The position numbers were made by a program, and so were the translations under genes. Shown one piece after another: positions 38,706 through 50,523 of a stretch of DNA of 64,000 nt (its first letter is position 1; every line of letters begins with the position of its first letter). Origin of the DNA: Macrobrachium rosenbergii (Eukaryota; Arthropoda; Malacostraca; Decapoda; Palaemonidae); NCBI RefSeq assembly GCF_040412425.1, contig NC_089782.1:27148280-27212279 (forward strand). The letters are read 5' to 3'. The notes beneath the pieces were generated by a model that was not told where the DNA came from, made no database searches, and saw nothing but the letters and a program-made list of their open reading frames with translations.

Positions 38706-39987
38706 GCCAGAATTTTGTTTGGTGCTTTTCACTTTATGGTGCAGGCATTTGCTTATCTACAGCTTAAAAATAATTAACAGGTATCTGCAGCCTTATTCAT
38801 GTTGTTAATATCGTTATGCATATCGAGGATGCATTATGAATAAAGTTAAATATGGTAGTCAAATGACGTATACTACATAGCGTTAAACTCTGGAAAGACT
38901 ACTTGACGCAATATTCAAGATGGAACATTGTTGAAAACCTCGAGAATAAATTGCGTAATTAGGCCCTAAATTTAAAAAAGGAATAATTCTGTGGCATGCC
39001 AATATAACTATTTACTCTGTACCTAGACGATTATGCCTCTCGCTCCGAGAACTCGAGTTGCTTAGATTACACTGGCATGTTTCGTTCTTTGCCGAGGGAG
39101 TTAGTTTACTTTTTGAGGCCTTGCATGGAAAAAGCAACGAGCAATTAGGTAGTTCAGTAATGAACCGTGATATTCTTAAACTATATTGGTCTAGAATGTG
39201 TGCAATGTATGCATTATTTTAGTTGGGCATTCAAACAGAAGAGATAGGTTTGGTGTTAGTTTTCAAGATAGTTGGAAGGCATAGGCTACCATTTCAGTGT
39301 CCGAAACTGACCGATTATAGGATGACATCTGGCACGATTTCAGAAAAATGTGGTACTGAAGAAAAGTTCTGTTGTGGGTCGTCCAGTCCAATGGCAGTTA
39401 TATTATGTACTAAGGTATTAAGAAAAGAGGAAAGCATGCAATCAATCTTTAATTTGTTAGGATTGTTATACCTGAATTAAGCGAATTTTTTTTTATCGCC
39501 CCATTTGAAGTTTGGTTTTAGGTGTTTTAATATTTTTTAAAGTAGAGTTGGTAGGGCGTGTTTGGAAAGAATATTCGTTTTTACTCAGTCTCATATGCTG
39601 AAAATGGAGCAAGTCGAATGGTTATTTGGCAATTTGCGCAACTCAGAATTGAACAGAGTTGCTTGTCTAGGAAAATTTCATTCACATTATTTTAGAAGAA
39701 ATCCCCTCCGCAAAAATTAATAAATTTGTACATAAGGTTGCGTATTACTTTAAAGTTTTGTTAAAAGTAAATCGGGTGCATAACAAGGTTGATACAGCAG
39801 GTGAATGTAAAAACCATATAACGACCTGACTAACTAGCATTGAGTGTGTAGTCAGACTGTCATTTTTTTTTTTCTTTGTACTAACCGGGGGTAAGAGGAG
39901 ACCTTGTCGAAGTTATTCTTTTGTGATTTACATTAAAAACTATTTTCCTACACCATCGCAGGTCGAGAACTATTTGTTGATACTTTT
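38706..39987. other. intron-like sequence, weak ORF
   Basis: An 85-codon frame at 39223-39480 (+) follows TTATTTTAG (possible acceptor) but matches no family I know. The rest is AT-rich with no clear structure. Confidence 0.35.
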
Positions 39988-40285
39988 GGAATGGAATTTA
40001 GGCCAAAGGCCAAGCACTGGGACCTATGGGGTTATTCAGCTCTGGAAAGGAAATTGAGAATAGGCAGGTTTGAAAGATGTAACAGGGGGAAAACTTCAAA
40101 GCAGTTGCACTATGAAATAATTGTTAGGAGAGGGTGGATAGCAAGATGGGAGGAGATACGAATGGAGGTGCAGTAAAAGGAATGAAAGGGGTTGCTAGGG
40201 GCCGAAGGGATGCTGCAAAGATCCTTTAGTAATGCCTACGGTGCACCTCGTAAGGTGCACAGACGTCATTACCACCCTATAGGGT
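39988..40285 (+). repeat. dispersed repeat family B, copy 1
   Basis: It shares with 47719-48038, in the same orientation, the blocks TTGTTAGGAGAGGGTGGATA, GCAAGATGG, AGGTGCA, AAAAGGAA and AAGGTGCAC (or GAGGTGCAC), over about 300 bases. The end carries an imperfect inverted repeat around GTGCACCTCGTAAGGTGCAC. The 61-codon frame inside (39991-40176) belongs to the repeat. I see no tRNA-like head or terminal repeats, so its class is open. Confidence 0.85.
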
Positions 40286-41096
40286 GTTGATACTTCTCAC
40301 CTTACAAGATATATTCAGTTGAAGTCAATTTCTTTCAATCAAATCTTGATAAATAATCCTCTCAACTTTCATGAACCAAGCCCCCAAGTGTCAAAACAGT
40401 TTTGTGTTACTAGTGTGGTTTTTATTTGCACACTTTGTACCAAGGTCAAAATTTTGTTTACAAACATTTTGCTTGTACATCTGGTGTCTTGCTGTCACCG
40501 TCCACGGATGTGGGGGTAACATTCATTAAAATGTTTTTTTGTTTTACAGCCAGTTCCGTCATACTGTATGAAAACATATAGTTTGCCTATTTCTACACAA
40601 CTACAGTCCTACTCCAAGGGGGAAGGAAGGCCGTTGTAATGCCCCCTTTTTTTTTTTTTTGTATGATACAAAGTTACTTGTCTATTTTAGCAGTCTGTAA
40701 TTTTCCAGTGATAAACCCTTTTACTTTTTAGTTAATCACTTCCATCTTTAAGCAGATAAAATTTGATCATTTCAGCAATCATTTTGATCTTTGAAGGTGA
40801 GACTGAGACAGACCCATTGAACTCTAGTAGTAGTAACGTTTCTTTCTACTGAAGTTCTAAGACCCACTGAGCAAGCAAGAACTTGGGTACAGTAAAAGTA
40901 AAAGTAAAAAGTCGGTGTCTTAAGTTTTAGAAACATTCTTTTAACTACCAATAAACCAGTGGTGAATATTGTTCTTGCAAGTAGAAACTAGGATTTTTCA
41001 GAGGATAAAATGAATAAACTGTACAATTAAATTTGTAAAATGTATTATTAAAACACAGGAACTTAATTCACACCTAATGATGGCTTTTCTTTTCAG
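40286..41096. other. intron-like sequence, no gene seen
   Basis: AT-rich, ending in a good acceptor-like tract (GGCTTTTCTTTTCAG at 41082-41096). Confidence 0.4.
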
Positions 41097-43015
41097 GTCC
41101 TAAGTTCTTCAGCTGAAATATAGTCTTACTGAATACTTCGTGTTTGTCTGTCATCCCAATGCAGCACCAACATCTTAAATACAACATAGTTTTGATCCTC
41201 CAGCTGATAAACAGAACGTGTCATTCATTCCATACTGTTTGCAAGGAAGGAGTCTTCATTCTTCAGTTAAGTTGAACTACACCATATTTGCTACAGCTTA
41301 CTCTGAAGTGCTGCAAAACATGGTGTTCTTGTCAACTGCATCTCTGGACATCTTGCTGCTTTTTCAAGAGCATGTCTTCCTATTCATACATTCTGCTGCT
41401 GCCTGAATAGCATTTAAACTATAACAGCTTTTTCCAATTCAATCACTGAATGAGATCATTATGAAGTATCTTCTACAAACCCTGTTCTGAAGCTGGAGAA
41501 CTATGACTTCTTGATACTCGCAATTCATCCTTGCCTGTACAATGAAATGCTACAGCTGTGAGAATCTCAGTTGCCAAGCTTTCTTAACATGGAGTATCTG
41601 TTATCAACTCTGATACACATGAAGCTGCTGTTATGTAAAACATGGAGATCTGTTTCACAACTGTAAGACACCTCAGCTGCTATACATCATTGCTGGGAAA
41701 AACTGCTGTAATCTTAGGACATTTCCCCACACCATCTTTGCCAAGAAACACTGCTGTCATCTCAGATGCTACACTTCCTATCCATATATGCTGGGAAACT
41801 GCTGTGATTTTGGAACATCAGCTGCTACAACTCCATATGCTTGAAAACATTCCTGCAATCTTAGGACATCTCTGCTGCTGTACCTCCTTTCATAATCTGG
41901 GAAACACCCCCCAGTTCTCCGTTAACATCTCTATTCCATACACACTGGGAAATTCTCCTGCAATATCTACTAGTTATTCTTCATGTTTTACAGCTATGGA
42001 ACAGTTAATATATAACCTTTCCTAAGCATGTAATTCTTGTCTTATAGTATATGATTAATATACCGTTGCAAAGTAGCTGCTACAGATGCCTTTTCCTTGA
42101 AGTGGTGGTGGTCACATGATCCTCTCTAGCTTCTCGACAAAGTAAAAACTTGTTTTAAGATACAAAGCAGGCTGTTACGATTATCCTTTAACTTTGTTCT
42201 GGGCATTCTCTCCACTCCGGCATTTTCATTCTAGGCACTATGGAAGTTTTCTTACAATCATTCTTAAAGATCCTCTATTATTGACCACTTTTTTTCTTTA
42301 AGTGCTTGAAAATTTGGCTTTTTATCCATCAATGGCTGTGATAGCTGCAAAATATGCAGTTTTCATTATCTTTACAGTAACTGCAAAATTTTCTCATTAC
42401 CCAATCAGTTTCTGGATATATCTAAAGCTGCTACTTTCTTTCCACTTAGGAATGAGTCTGGAACAGGAAGTCTATTGGCTATCACATTACTAGTTTCATC
42501 TTCATCAACCAAGTGCTGTAAAACTTGGTCTTGGTTGTAATCCAAAAAAACATACTACATTTTCCTTTCTGGTAACTTGATGCTCCTGCTATCGTATTGG
42601 AAAAAACTTGTTTGCAGTCATTGGTAATAACTGCAAACCAACTTGTTAATAAACTACTGGTAATCTTGCCTCACTGTTGATTTCATATCTTGCTGGACTA
42701 CCAGTCATACCTAAACAGCAACTACTGTAGCCTTCTTTTCCAAGACAAAACTTTCCTCTTGCCGATCAGTTTTCTTATAATCTACAACCAAATATTGCCA
42801 TTTTCTTGTATGTCAGTTACAGTTCTATTCCTGTGCCCATCACTCCTATTGGCGAGACAGAAGTCATCCCAAATTCCTGAAAGCAGGAAATTTTATCATA
42901 AATCAATGTCATGGGAAAGTCTGGTCTAAATACAAAATCAATATTATTTCCAAATCTAATAAATGAATATTTGTGAAATTTGCCCAAATTAATAAAGATT
43001 ACAACAAAACTGTTC
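41097..43015 (+). other. candidate terminal exon / non-coding transcript end
   Basis: A pyrimidine-rich acceptor (TTTTCTTTTCAG) ends at 41096. The following 1.9 kb has a different texture from the T-rich DNA before it: more C, frequent TGCTGC and CAGCTG words. An AATAAA at 42991-42996 could be the polyadenylation signal. Several frames are open for 60-127 codons (41218, 41642, 42302, 42690) but none runs through, which suits a 3' UTR or long non-coding RNA better than a coding exon. Inference only; RNA data would decide. Confidence 0.3.
41642..42025 (+). repeat. decayed 48-bp tandem repeat, in frame for 127 codons
   Basis: The sequence repeats a diverged unit (GCTGCTACA, then GCTGGGAAA, CTGCTGTAATCTTAGGACAT). 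In the frame from 41642 the repeated peptide core (KTAVILGH, NTAVISDA, ETAVILEH, NIPAILGH, NTPQFSV, NSPAIST) recurs at spacings of 16, 16, 17, 19 and 16 residues. All length changes are therefore multiples of three, which is compatible with coding constraint but also with chance. No domain, signal peptide or known family is recognised. Confidence 0.5.
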
Positions 43016-43076
43016 AGTGTACAAATTAACCCTTGACAGGCAACCGTTTTCAGTTCTGTAGTAGTATGTGTACTGA

Positions 43077-43184
43077 AAAAAAAAAGCAATACTGACAACC
43101 CAAAAAAAAAAAAAAAAATTTAATACTGACAACCAAAAAAAAAAATTTAATACTGACAACCAAAAAAAAAAAAAAAAAAAAAGG
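43077..43184. repeat. A-tract minisatellite
   Basis: Three copies of AATACTGACAACC are separated by runs of 11-20 A (with TTT between copies). Confidence 0.9.
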
Positions 43185-43295
43185 TAAAAATAAATCATTG
43201 TAAAATCATTGACTATTTTTTAACTGCCACTACCGACAAAAGTAGATACTAACAAAGTATGGTGCTTAGAGATTTTTTAACTTTTTAGATGTAAA

Positions 43296-43408
43296 ACCAC
43301 TACCAATTAACATTATCAGCAAAAAATATACTTGTTAATTCTAAGAATAACAAAACAACTACCGATTAACATTATATAAAAAAATACTTGTTAATTCTAA
43401 GAATAACT
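43296..43408. repeat. two-copy tandem duplication (about 57 bp)
   Basis: ACTACCRATTAACATTAT followed by CTTGTTAATTCTAAGAATAA occurs twice in tandem. Confidence 0.9.
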
Positions 43409-43734
43409 CATTTTTTACACAAATATAAAAAAAGGTGTCCTTTTTGCTTTAATAGAACAGGTGTTATTGACACTTCTGTACTATATTTGCAAGTATTCTC
43501 TCCCCACTTCTGTCATTTAAATTATCATACAAATTACTAGAAAAATACTCTCCCCATTTTCTTTTAGTTGAACTACCATGAAAATGTTCATAGTTGCTTT
43601 ATTAAAGAACCTGGCTAAAACTGTTCATAGAGTTTTACATGGCTGACATTTCATGGTCTCACATAAATAAATCCCTCCCATCATGTAAAATAAAACTGAA
43701 TACAGTATGGATAATCTGCTTTGTGGACATCATT

Positions 43735-43782
43735 AATTCAAGATATGTACTGCAATAATTCAAGATATGTACTGTATAACAA
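43735..43782. repeat. short tandem duplication (about 23 bp)
   Basis: AATTCAAGATATGTACTG occurs twice in tandem. Confidence 0.85.
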
Positions 43783-44566
43783 GCTGTAATGTCATGGCAA
43801 ACTATTGCAATGTAAAACAATGAAAAAAATATCAAAGGGATAACCAAAATGCCTACAGAGAAATTTTAAAAGGGGTAAAAATAAACTGCAAAAAAAAAAA
43901 ATTTTAAAATTAAAGGGCCCAACAAAAATAGGATCTTGAAAGAGAAGAGTGCAGTCAATAGAGAAGCTGATAGCGGAATGAATGACAAGGTATATAATGA
44001 CAGCAACATTCATTCAAAATGACAGTGAAATTCATTTAAAATCTCAAAACTAATGATATACATGACAAATCATAATTAAAAGACAGGACACATGGTAACC
44101 CAAAATAGGATGATTAAGAGCAGCTCGAGGGTAAATTAAAATTAATCTATTTCATGAACTGTGGAAACTGACACGGCACTGCCTAAAAGAGTTCAGCAAG
44201 ACCTGTCAAAAACACGTGGAGGGAACAACAGCAAGCATAACAGTATGAATGTTATGAGAAAGAGGCCCCAACACGTGAAAAATGGGGAGCAAGAGAATTG
44301 AGGTTTGCAGACTTAAGCAGAATGTGTATCAAAACGAAAAGCATAACAAGAGTACCCAATAAATGCTTATACAGCATACCTTGTGGAAGGAAAAAGGTGA
44401 TTACATGCTGCTTTGACCGTTATATCATCCTCATACAGGTTTTTTACTACCAGAATTAAAAATGCAGATGTTGACAAAGCCTCTTAACAACCTTTTACCC
44501 TCACCAGTGGATTCAAGGGATGGGATACCTCAAAAATTGAGTGAAATAATGTTCCAGGGCACTTAA
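43783..44566. other. A-rich spacer, no gene seen
   Basis: The + strand is A-rich, so the - strand is T-rich, reversing the skew seen at 31-42 kb. No exon is recognised. Confidence 0.4.
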
Positions 44567-44731
44567 GCACCCAGCCCAAGTATGACTTCAAATTGCTCCT
44601 GTATCTGGCCCAACTTAGGTCCTTATTATTTATTAAGTCTCAATAATGGCACCCAGCCCAAGTATGACTTCAAATTGCTCCTGTATCTGGCCCAACTTAG
44701 GTCCTTATTATTTATTAAGTCTCCAATAATG
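44567..44731. repeat. 82-bp tandem duplication
   Basis: Two nearly identical 82-base units both contain GCACCCAGCCCAAGTATGAC and CCTTATTATTTATTAAGTCT. Confidence 0.97.
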
Positions 44732-45773
44732 ACATACAGACTTGTAGTAGTTCTGTTGCTGTCTCTGTTACCTCAAAATATGACCTTGAAAATTTTTAAA
44801 CTGTTTTGCCTTCATACAGAAAGTTCAGAAGACCTTGTGGGGCAAAATGGCCACAGTATGCAAGGTACTGAATTCCATTAATAACTCTGATGCCAAAATA
44901 TTCTATAAAACACTTAAAAATTGTCAACACGTGAATCGTAAATTCATTAACAGAGAACTCGTACAGATTGACTATTTTTAATAAGGTTTCCTAACACTTG
45001 TATTGCCTCTGAGGAAGTCAAGCTCCTGGTGGGTAGAGTATACCTTGCAGTGAGAGAAGAGGATTCCATTGTCATAATGTGAATATACCAACCACCATTC
45101 CAAAGGTTCAACCTGAATATACTAATTATAATTTCAAGTTTTACTGTATATGTACAAGATAATGAAGTGTGAGTGCAGAGTAGGGGAGAAAGGAATTGAA
45201 CCCTGTCTGGCCACGAACAGAGAAAGGATGAAAAAACTGAGAAACAAGAGAATCCTTGAAAATATGCTTGTTCTCTCTTACCTCTTTAGTAAGTGAGCTG
45301 CCTTGCCTAGTTCTCTCTCATATTAAGAGTAAGGCTATTGCCAATGAAGGCTGCCATGCCAAATTAAAATTTAAGAAAATTATCCATACAAGGTCTATCA
45401 TATACAGGCCCCTTGGTAAAGATATGAATATTTTTTTAAACGAGAAGTCTGAAAGATCCAGTAGGAAAATTAAAAACCCCTAAACACAGAGCTGTTAGCC
45501 ATGAACTTGAGAAGGATAAATAGATGCTTGATTACCATCTAGTCCTAAATGAATGGGTTGCTACAAAGAAAAATCAGAACAAGGAAAAATTTTGGATATT
45601 GCTAACAACCCCAGCCATCTTTGCAAATATCTTCAACTGTGTAAGTTATCAAAATGAAGATCAAGTTGGGGAGAGAGATTCAGAAGAAACCCCTCCTCCA
45701 GAAGCTCAGTTACACAGCAAGATGGTAAAATGACCCAGATTTTTCAAAGTAGATGATAGTGCATAAAACTTAC
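44732..45773. other. A-rich sequence with weak ORFs
   Basis: Frames at 45256-45483 (75 codons) and 45524-45733 (69 codons) on the + strand are unrecognised. A donor-like GTAAGTTATC occurs at about 45639 (+) but no acceptor pairs with it convincingly. Confidence 0.35.
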
Positions 45774-45886
45774 TCCTCAGTAAACTGTTGTCTCCATTGG
45801 TTGCAACTGATAGTCTCGCATACTTTAACTGGCCTTCCAGCTTAAACATCCTAGATGAAACTATTCACATTGCTGTCTCTCCTGTC
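45774..45886 (-). CDS. candidate exon with start codon, unrecognised
   Basis: On the - strand, TTCATATTTTGCAG ends just before base 45886 and the exon runs to 45774, followed by a consensus donor GTAAGTTTT. All three frames contain stops in the first part. An ATG at 45849, after an in-frame-type stop context (TAGG just before it), then opens a frame to the donor: 25 codons plus one base, beginning MFKLEGQLKYARLSVATNGD. This pattern is what a 5' exon with UTR and start codon looks like. I could not find the following exon to the left, and no family is recognised. A non-coding spliced RNA is the main alternative. Confidence 0.35.
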
Positions 45887-47718
45887 CTGCAAAATATGAA
45901 TTAATTAAATCCTGTAATAAAATTTTATATAAACTATGACTCCCATAAAATAAATATCTTTAAACAACCTGACTAGGGTTTATAAAAACTTCCTTTAAGC
46001 CAAAAAATAAAGTAATACAAATTTAACATGTAAATGAAGTTTCAACTCAAGTTTCCTAGAATGTCTAAACTACTTTTACTGCTCACAATCAGCAGCAGCG
46101 ATACAACACACAAACATCTGCAATGATTAATGATCAACACTACAAAATCTTCCCTCTAATATTCTGTCAAGAAAATACTTACTTAAATGCGTCATTACAA
46201 AGTGGTTTCACAGTTTTTATTTCAGTTTAAAGTTAGCTAACTTTAAGAAATGTATTACGTATCACTCCAGAATTATACAATTTCTTACTACGGTTTCTTG
46301 AATATACAAAATTACTTTTGAGGAATATCATGCAACAGTACATATTACAGCCAGAATCTGCACCTTCAGCCACATCCCTGAGAAGTGCAATAACCCTGTT
46401 ATCGCCTTAGCAAAAGCTCATCATTAATTGCACTTAAATGCAATTAATTTTGACATATTAGGGAAGCAATGTAATTAACCAATATGATGTTTCTATCCTG
46501 AAACATTCTTTCTGAACCACACTGATAAGGATCACGTGCACTTTTTTGTCCAGACATACCAAAGACCTACAGACACTAAAATCTGCAGTAATACTACCAC
46601 TATTGACCTGTTTCTGCTGCCAGGATAGAAGAATTGCATCTACTCAGAATAAATTTGCAACCAAGATACCAAGAACATCAAGAAGCTTGAACACTTTTCT
46701 ACCTACTGACTTTTCAATTTCAGTATTGCCTACAAAATATCACATTTCCAGTTGAATTGCAAGAACCAAAACTCATTTTTTCATCTTTTTGCAATGACTC
46801 ACCATGCTTCACACCCTAAATCTTGCTTCCTTGGCCATTCACACAAAAATACAAAACCTATAACCTTAACTGAACTCAACAACCCTTGGTCACCAACAGA
46901 TATTATTCTGATGGAATAGGAAATTACTTTGCGAAGTTACAGGCTACTGGTGCCCTGAGCATTGTCATCAGTGCACATTACAGTAATTCAAATTTGGTCG
47001 TCCTAAAATAACACAGGTCATCCCTAGTTACCGGCAGGTGTGAGGGTTTGGCAGGAGGAGAGTATGTGACAAAGAAATTATTTTCTGTGCTCTGAACAGA
47101 CCAGGCAAAGATTGTTGCTACTCTTGTCACACTGATGAAAACATTTATGAAAAGCAAGTATGATGCCACACAGTGACTAGTGGAGAAAAGGTAAGACTTG
47201 ATTAGTATGAATATGAGCATTGCACTGTTTTCAATTTAAATAAAATTTTAAATCTTGATAATGGCTTGCACACCCAGATCATTGATTGACTCTGCAGTTG
47301 AGTCTTTAACCAATATTTCCACCCTTATACTCCATGGCTTGTTACAGCTTTATCCATCAACACTAACTGATGTTGAAAGCTACCAGACAGTACTCCCACC
47401 CAAACCTTTCATGGACATAAGATCACCCCTCTCATTACGATGAAGAACCAGACTCCTACCCTCCAAACATTATGTAAGCAATAAAACTGACAAATCAGCT
47501 ACTTACTGGAAACACGAACCTTCTTTTTCTGATTGCTTGTCTTGCATTTTGACAGTTCTTGACCATTTTTATACGGGAAAGCCAATCCCTTTTTGTTTCT
47601 CCCCTATCCATACAGACCACAGTGAGAAAGTGGGGTTCTTGGGTGGGGAAAACAAAAATGAGTGAACAGCATTAACAGCAATGGTAAAATGTGCTTCAAA
47701 CACAAGCACTGGAAACAA
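45887..47718. other. intron-like on the - strand, no gene assembled
   Basis: A/C-rich on the + strand. A consensus-like donor for the - strand (GTAAGTATTTT) lies near 46190, but flanking exons are not convincing. Confidence 0.35.
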
Positions 47719-48038
47719 TGGAATATGGGATATAGAATTTACACCAAAGGCCTATCTTTGGGACCTATGAAGTCGTTCAACGCTGAAAGTGAAACAGAGT
47801 AGAAAGGTTTGAAAGGTGTAACAAAGGAAAACCTAGCACTTGCACTGCGAAACAATTGTTAGGAGAGGGTGGATAGCAAGATGGAGAGGGTGGATAGCAA
47901 GATGGAAGAAAGAGAGCATGAAAGGAGGTACAATAAAAGGAACAAATGAGTTGCAGCTAGGGCCAAAGGAACACTCCAAAGAACTCAAGTCATGCCTACA
48001 TTGCACCGCCTGAGGTGCACTGACGGCATTACCCCGCA
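47719..48038 (+). repeat. dispersed repeat family B, copy 2
   Basis: It is homologous to 39988-40285 over its length. It carries a private internal duplication in which GAGGGTGGATAGCAAGATGG occurs twice in a row (about 47865-47905). The - strand frame at 47833 is a by-product. Confidence 0.85.
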
Positions 48039-50343
48039 AAACACGTTAGGTAGCATTTCTAAAGAAATGTTTAATCTGTAGGTGTAACACATGTCTTCAA
48101 CAGTGGCCAATGAAGGGTACTAAATCTTTTCATGGTCATACATACTTGAATCTTTTCACAGTCATACATACTACTATCACACCAAGAACTCACAAGCTGA
48201 CCAGGTTGATATACTGTACAGTACTGTTAAATTTTAACTGTTAACTTTAATGACTGCCTCTTAAACCAATAACTCGTAAGTTTCCAAAATAAATTTCCCA
48301 TTATTTTAGAATATCAAGACATCCAGATGAAAGGTTAGCAAAGTCCAGTGAAGACTAGGGGTTTTATCATCTTTGCTAAAGATTTAGGTTAAGGATCTTT
48401 CAGACAACACAAGGCTACCTCACTCACACCAAACCTTCACCCATGAAAATCACTCTTGTAATGAAACACTAGTTATGAAAAGAGCAAGTGTCCAAAAATA
48501 CAAAAAATTTGGAATTTAGGATATCATATCTTTGTGTAAAAGGGTGATGCAAATTCAGATAACGGATGGAATCAATATGTAGGTGCGTAGAATTGAAAAT
48601 ATCTCATACCTGTAAAATATTTGCACAACAAGCAGCTAAGTAGCTCAAGAATGTGCCCTGAGATGCAAGACCAAACAGATCTTCAAAATTTATGAAGCTT
48701 CTTACATTAAGCACTCTAGATATAGCTTGCCATCAACTTGTGCTTTATATACGCAAAATGGACAAATGTAAAAGCTATAACGTAAGAATTCTCAGTGGCT
48801 TATCATTCCTGACAGCTCTCTCCAATAACAGCTTAAAATCTCTCCAAAACACACAAAGCATAAGCATTTAAGCCCAGCTTCTCGTCCATTGTGCTATTTC
48901 ACCACTGCAGCTGGGTGCATTTCACTCCTTTTTGCTTTCCCCCAACCATAATACCCACTTTCCCACTGTGGTCCCCCATTTTTGTTGAAGGTAAGCATGA
49001 GGGAAACGCCAAAACATGGGGTTTGCCCCAACAATGATGATCAAAAGTACACAAACATTATAATATGCTGTCAGGAAAAAAAAAAAAAAAAGAAAGATGC
49101 ATTTTGTGTTCTTACCAAGAAATGGATTTGGAATACAGTACCGTTACTGGCCTAAGCCCTCTGGAATATACTGCTGTAAAAGATATAGGACAAATGTTTG
49201 TCCACAACATGAATCTCTTGAATCTGCTTTCTGCTGACATATCAAAACGACACTGCATATTTTGTAAGCTATGGCAAGTGATAACATTAGTTGAAGTGGA
49301 TATCAAGTCTGAGATACACGTTACAACTACAGAAGGAGTACAGATTAAATACATAACATCACTTGATACAGTAACCGCATGTAGAAAACACAGATCCAAA
49401 ACATGTTACAAATAACCACACCTTAACCTCTTCACTGCAGCACTAGCCAAGGCACTTTTTACATGCTAGTGATATCTTTATATAAAAAATTGCAAATATA
49501 CACACCTGATGTCTTTTATGAAGGAATGCTCTACTGTAGCTTCTGCAATAACTGGTCTGGTCTAGCTTGGTAACAATGATGTTCACTGGCAGCAATTAGT
49601 AACAGGGGGAAGAACCCACTCATTCATTTTCATTCTGCACCTGGGAAATGAAGGGATTGGTTAGTGGTGTTGTTATAAAATACTTTGTTTGTATAGTGTA
49701 TTTTGAAAAAATGCTATATAGTAAAATTTGTGATTTGTTCCTAAAATACAAAACCTCGTTTTTTTTAAATGGATGCTCATTTCTTAGTGGGAATAGTTTT
49801 TGAGATAAAGATGGATCTCCTACTTAGAAAGGTCAGTTTCCCTGTCACATAAGTGAACAGTGGAAGGATAACTCCTTTAAACTCCTGTACATCCTAGTAT
49901 CATGGATGTCAAAGATGACAAGGGCCAGTGTTAGTGTGGGACTTGTGGAACCTCACCCAAGGAAAAATTGATGACTAAAGTTTACCATGTAGAAAGGTAA
50001 GGCCGCCTTGGAAAGTAACATAGCCATGTGAAAACCTATACATCTATAAAGAGTGTGTTGAGAAGAGTCTAACAGTATCAGAAATTTTATGTGCCAAAGA
50101 TGGGAAGTAAGCAAGGGGTGACAATATTTTTATTCTTAAACAAGTTAAAAATTTGCTGTTATACTTTATTCTAAAATATCACTCTAGTACATAACGTCAT
50201 TAGATCCATGACAAATTGTCACTGGTTTTTTCCTTTACCATCAACTGACTTATCACATCTTGCCAAACATACATGGCATGTTAGCTATGGCTAGCACTGG
50301 ACCTCACCTTGTTATGACTGAGTTTATGAAGGCTACTTCATAT
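48039..50343. other. intron-like sequence, no gene assembled
   Basis: It includes a short tandem duplication at about 48125-48172 (CTTTTCAYRGTCATACATAC twice) and overlapping unrecognised frames at 49065-49415 (+) and 49112-49399 (-). An A17 tract lies near 49076. Confidence 0.4.
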
Positions 50344-50523
50344 GCTACAGTGATTCTTGTGCTTTACAAACTGGAAAATTATACAACGTACTATCATATC
50401 TTAAAAACCACAATTTAAAGAAATTGCATGGCTTACAGTGATTTTTGTGCTTTACAAACTGGAAAATTATACTACTTACTATCATATCTTAAAAACCACA
50501 ATTTAAAGAAATTGCATGGCTTA
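50344..50523. repeat. 88-bp tandem duplication
   Basis: Two copies contain TGTGCTTTACAAACTGGAAA and CACAATTTAAAGAAATTGCA, with a handful of substitutions. Confidence 0.97.

Noticed and set aside
39991..40176. 61-codon charged ORF
   Set aside because: It belongs to dispersed repeat B; the second copy at 47719 has a disrupted frame.
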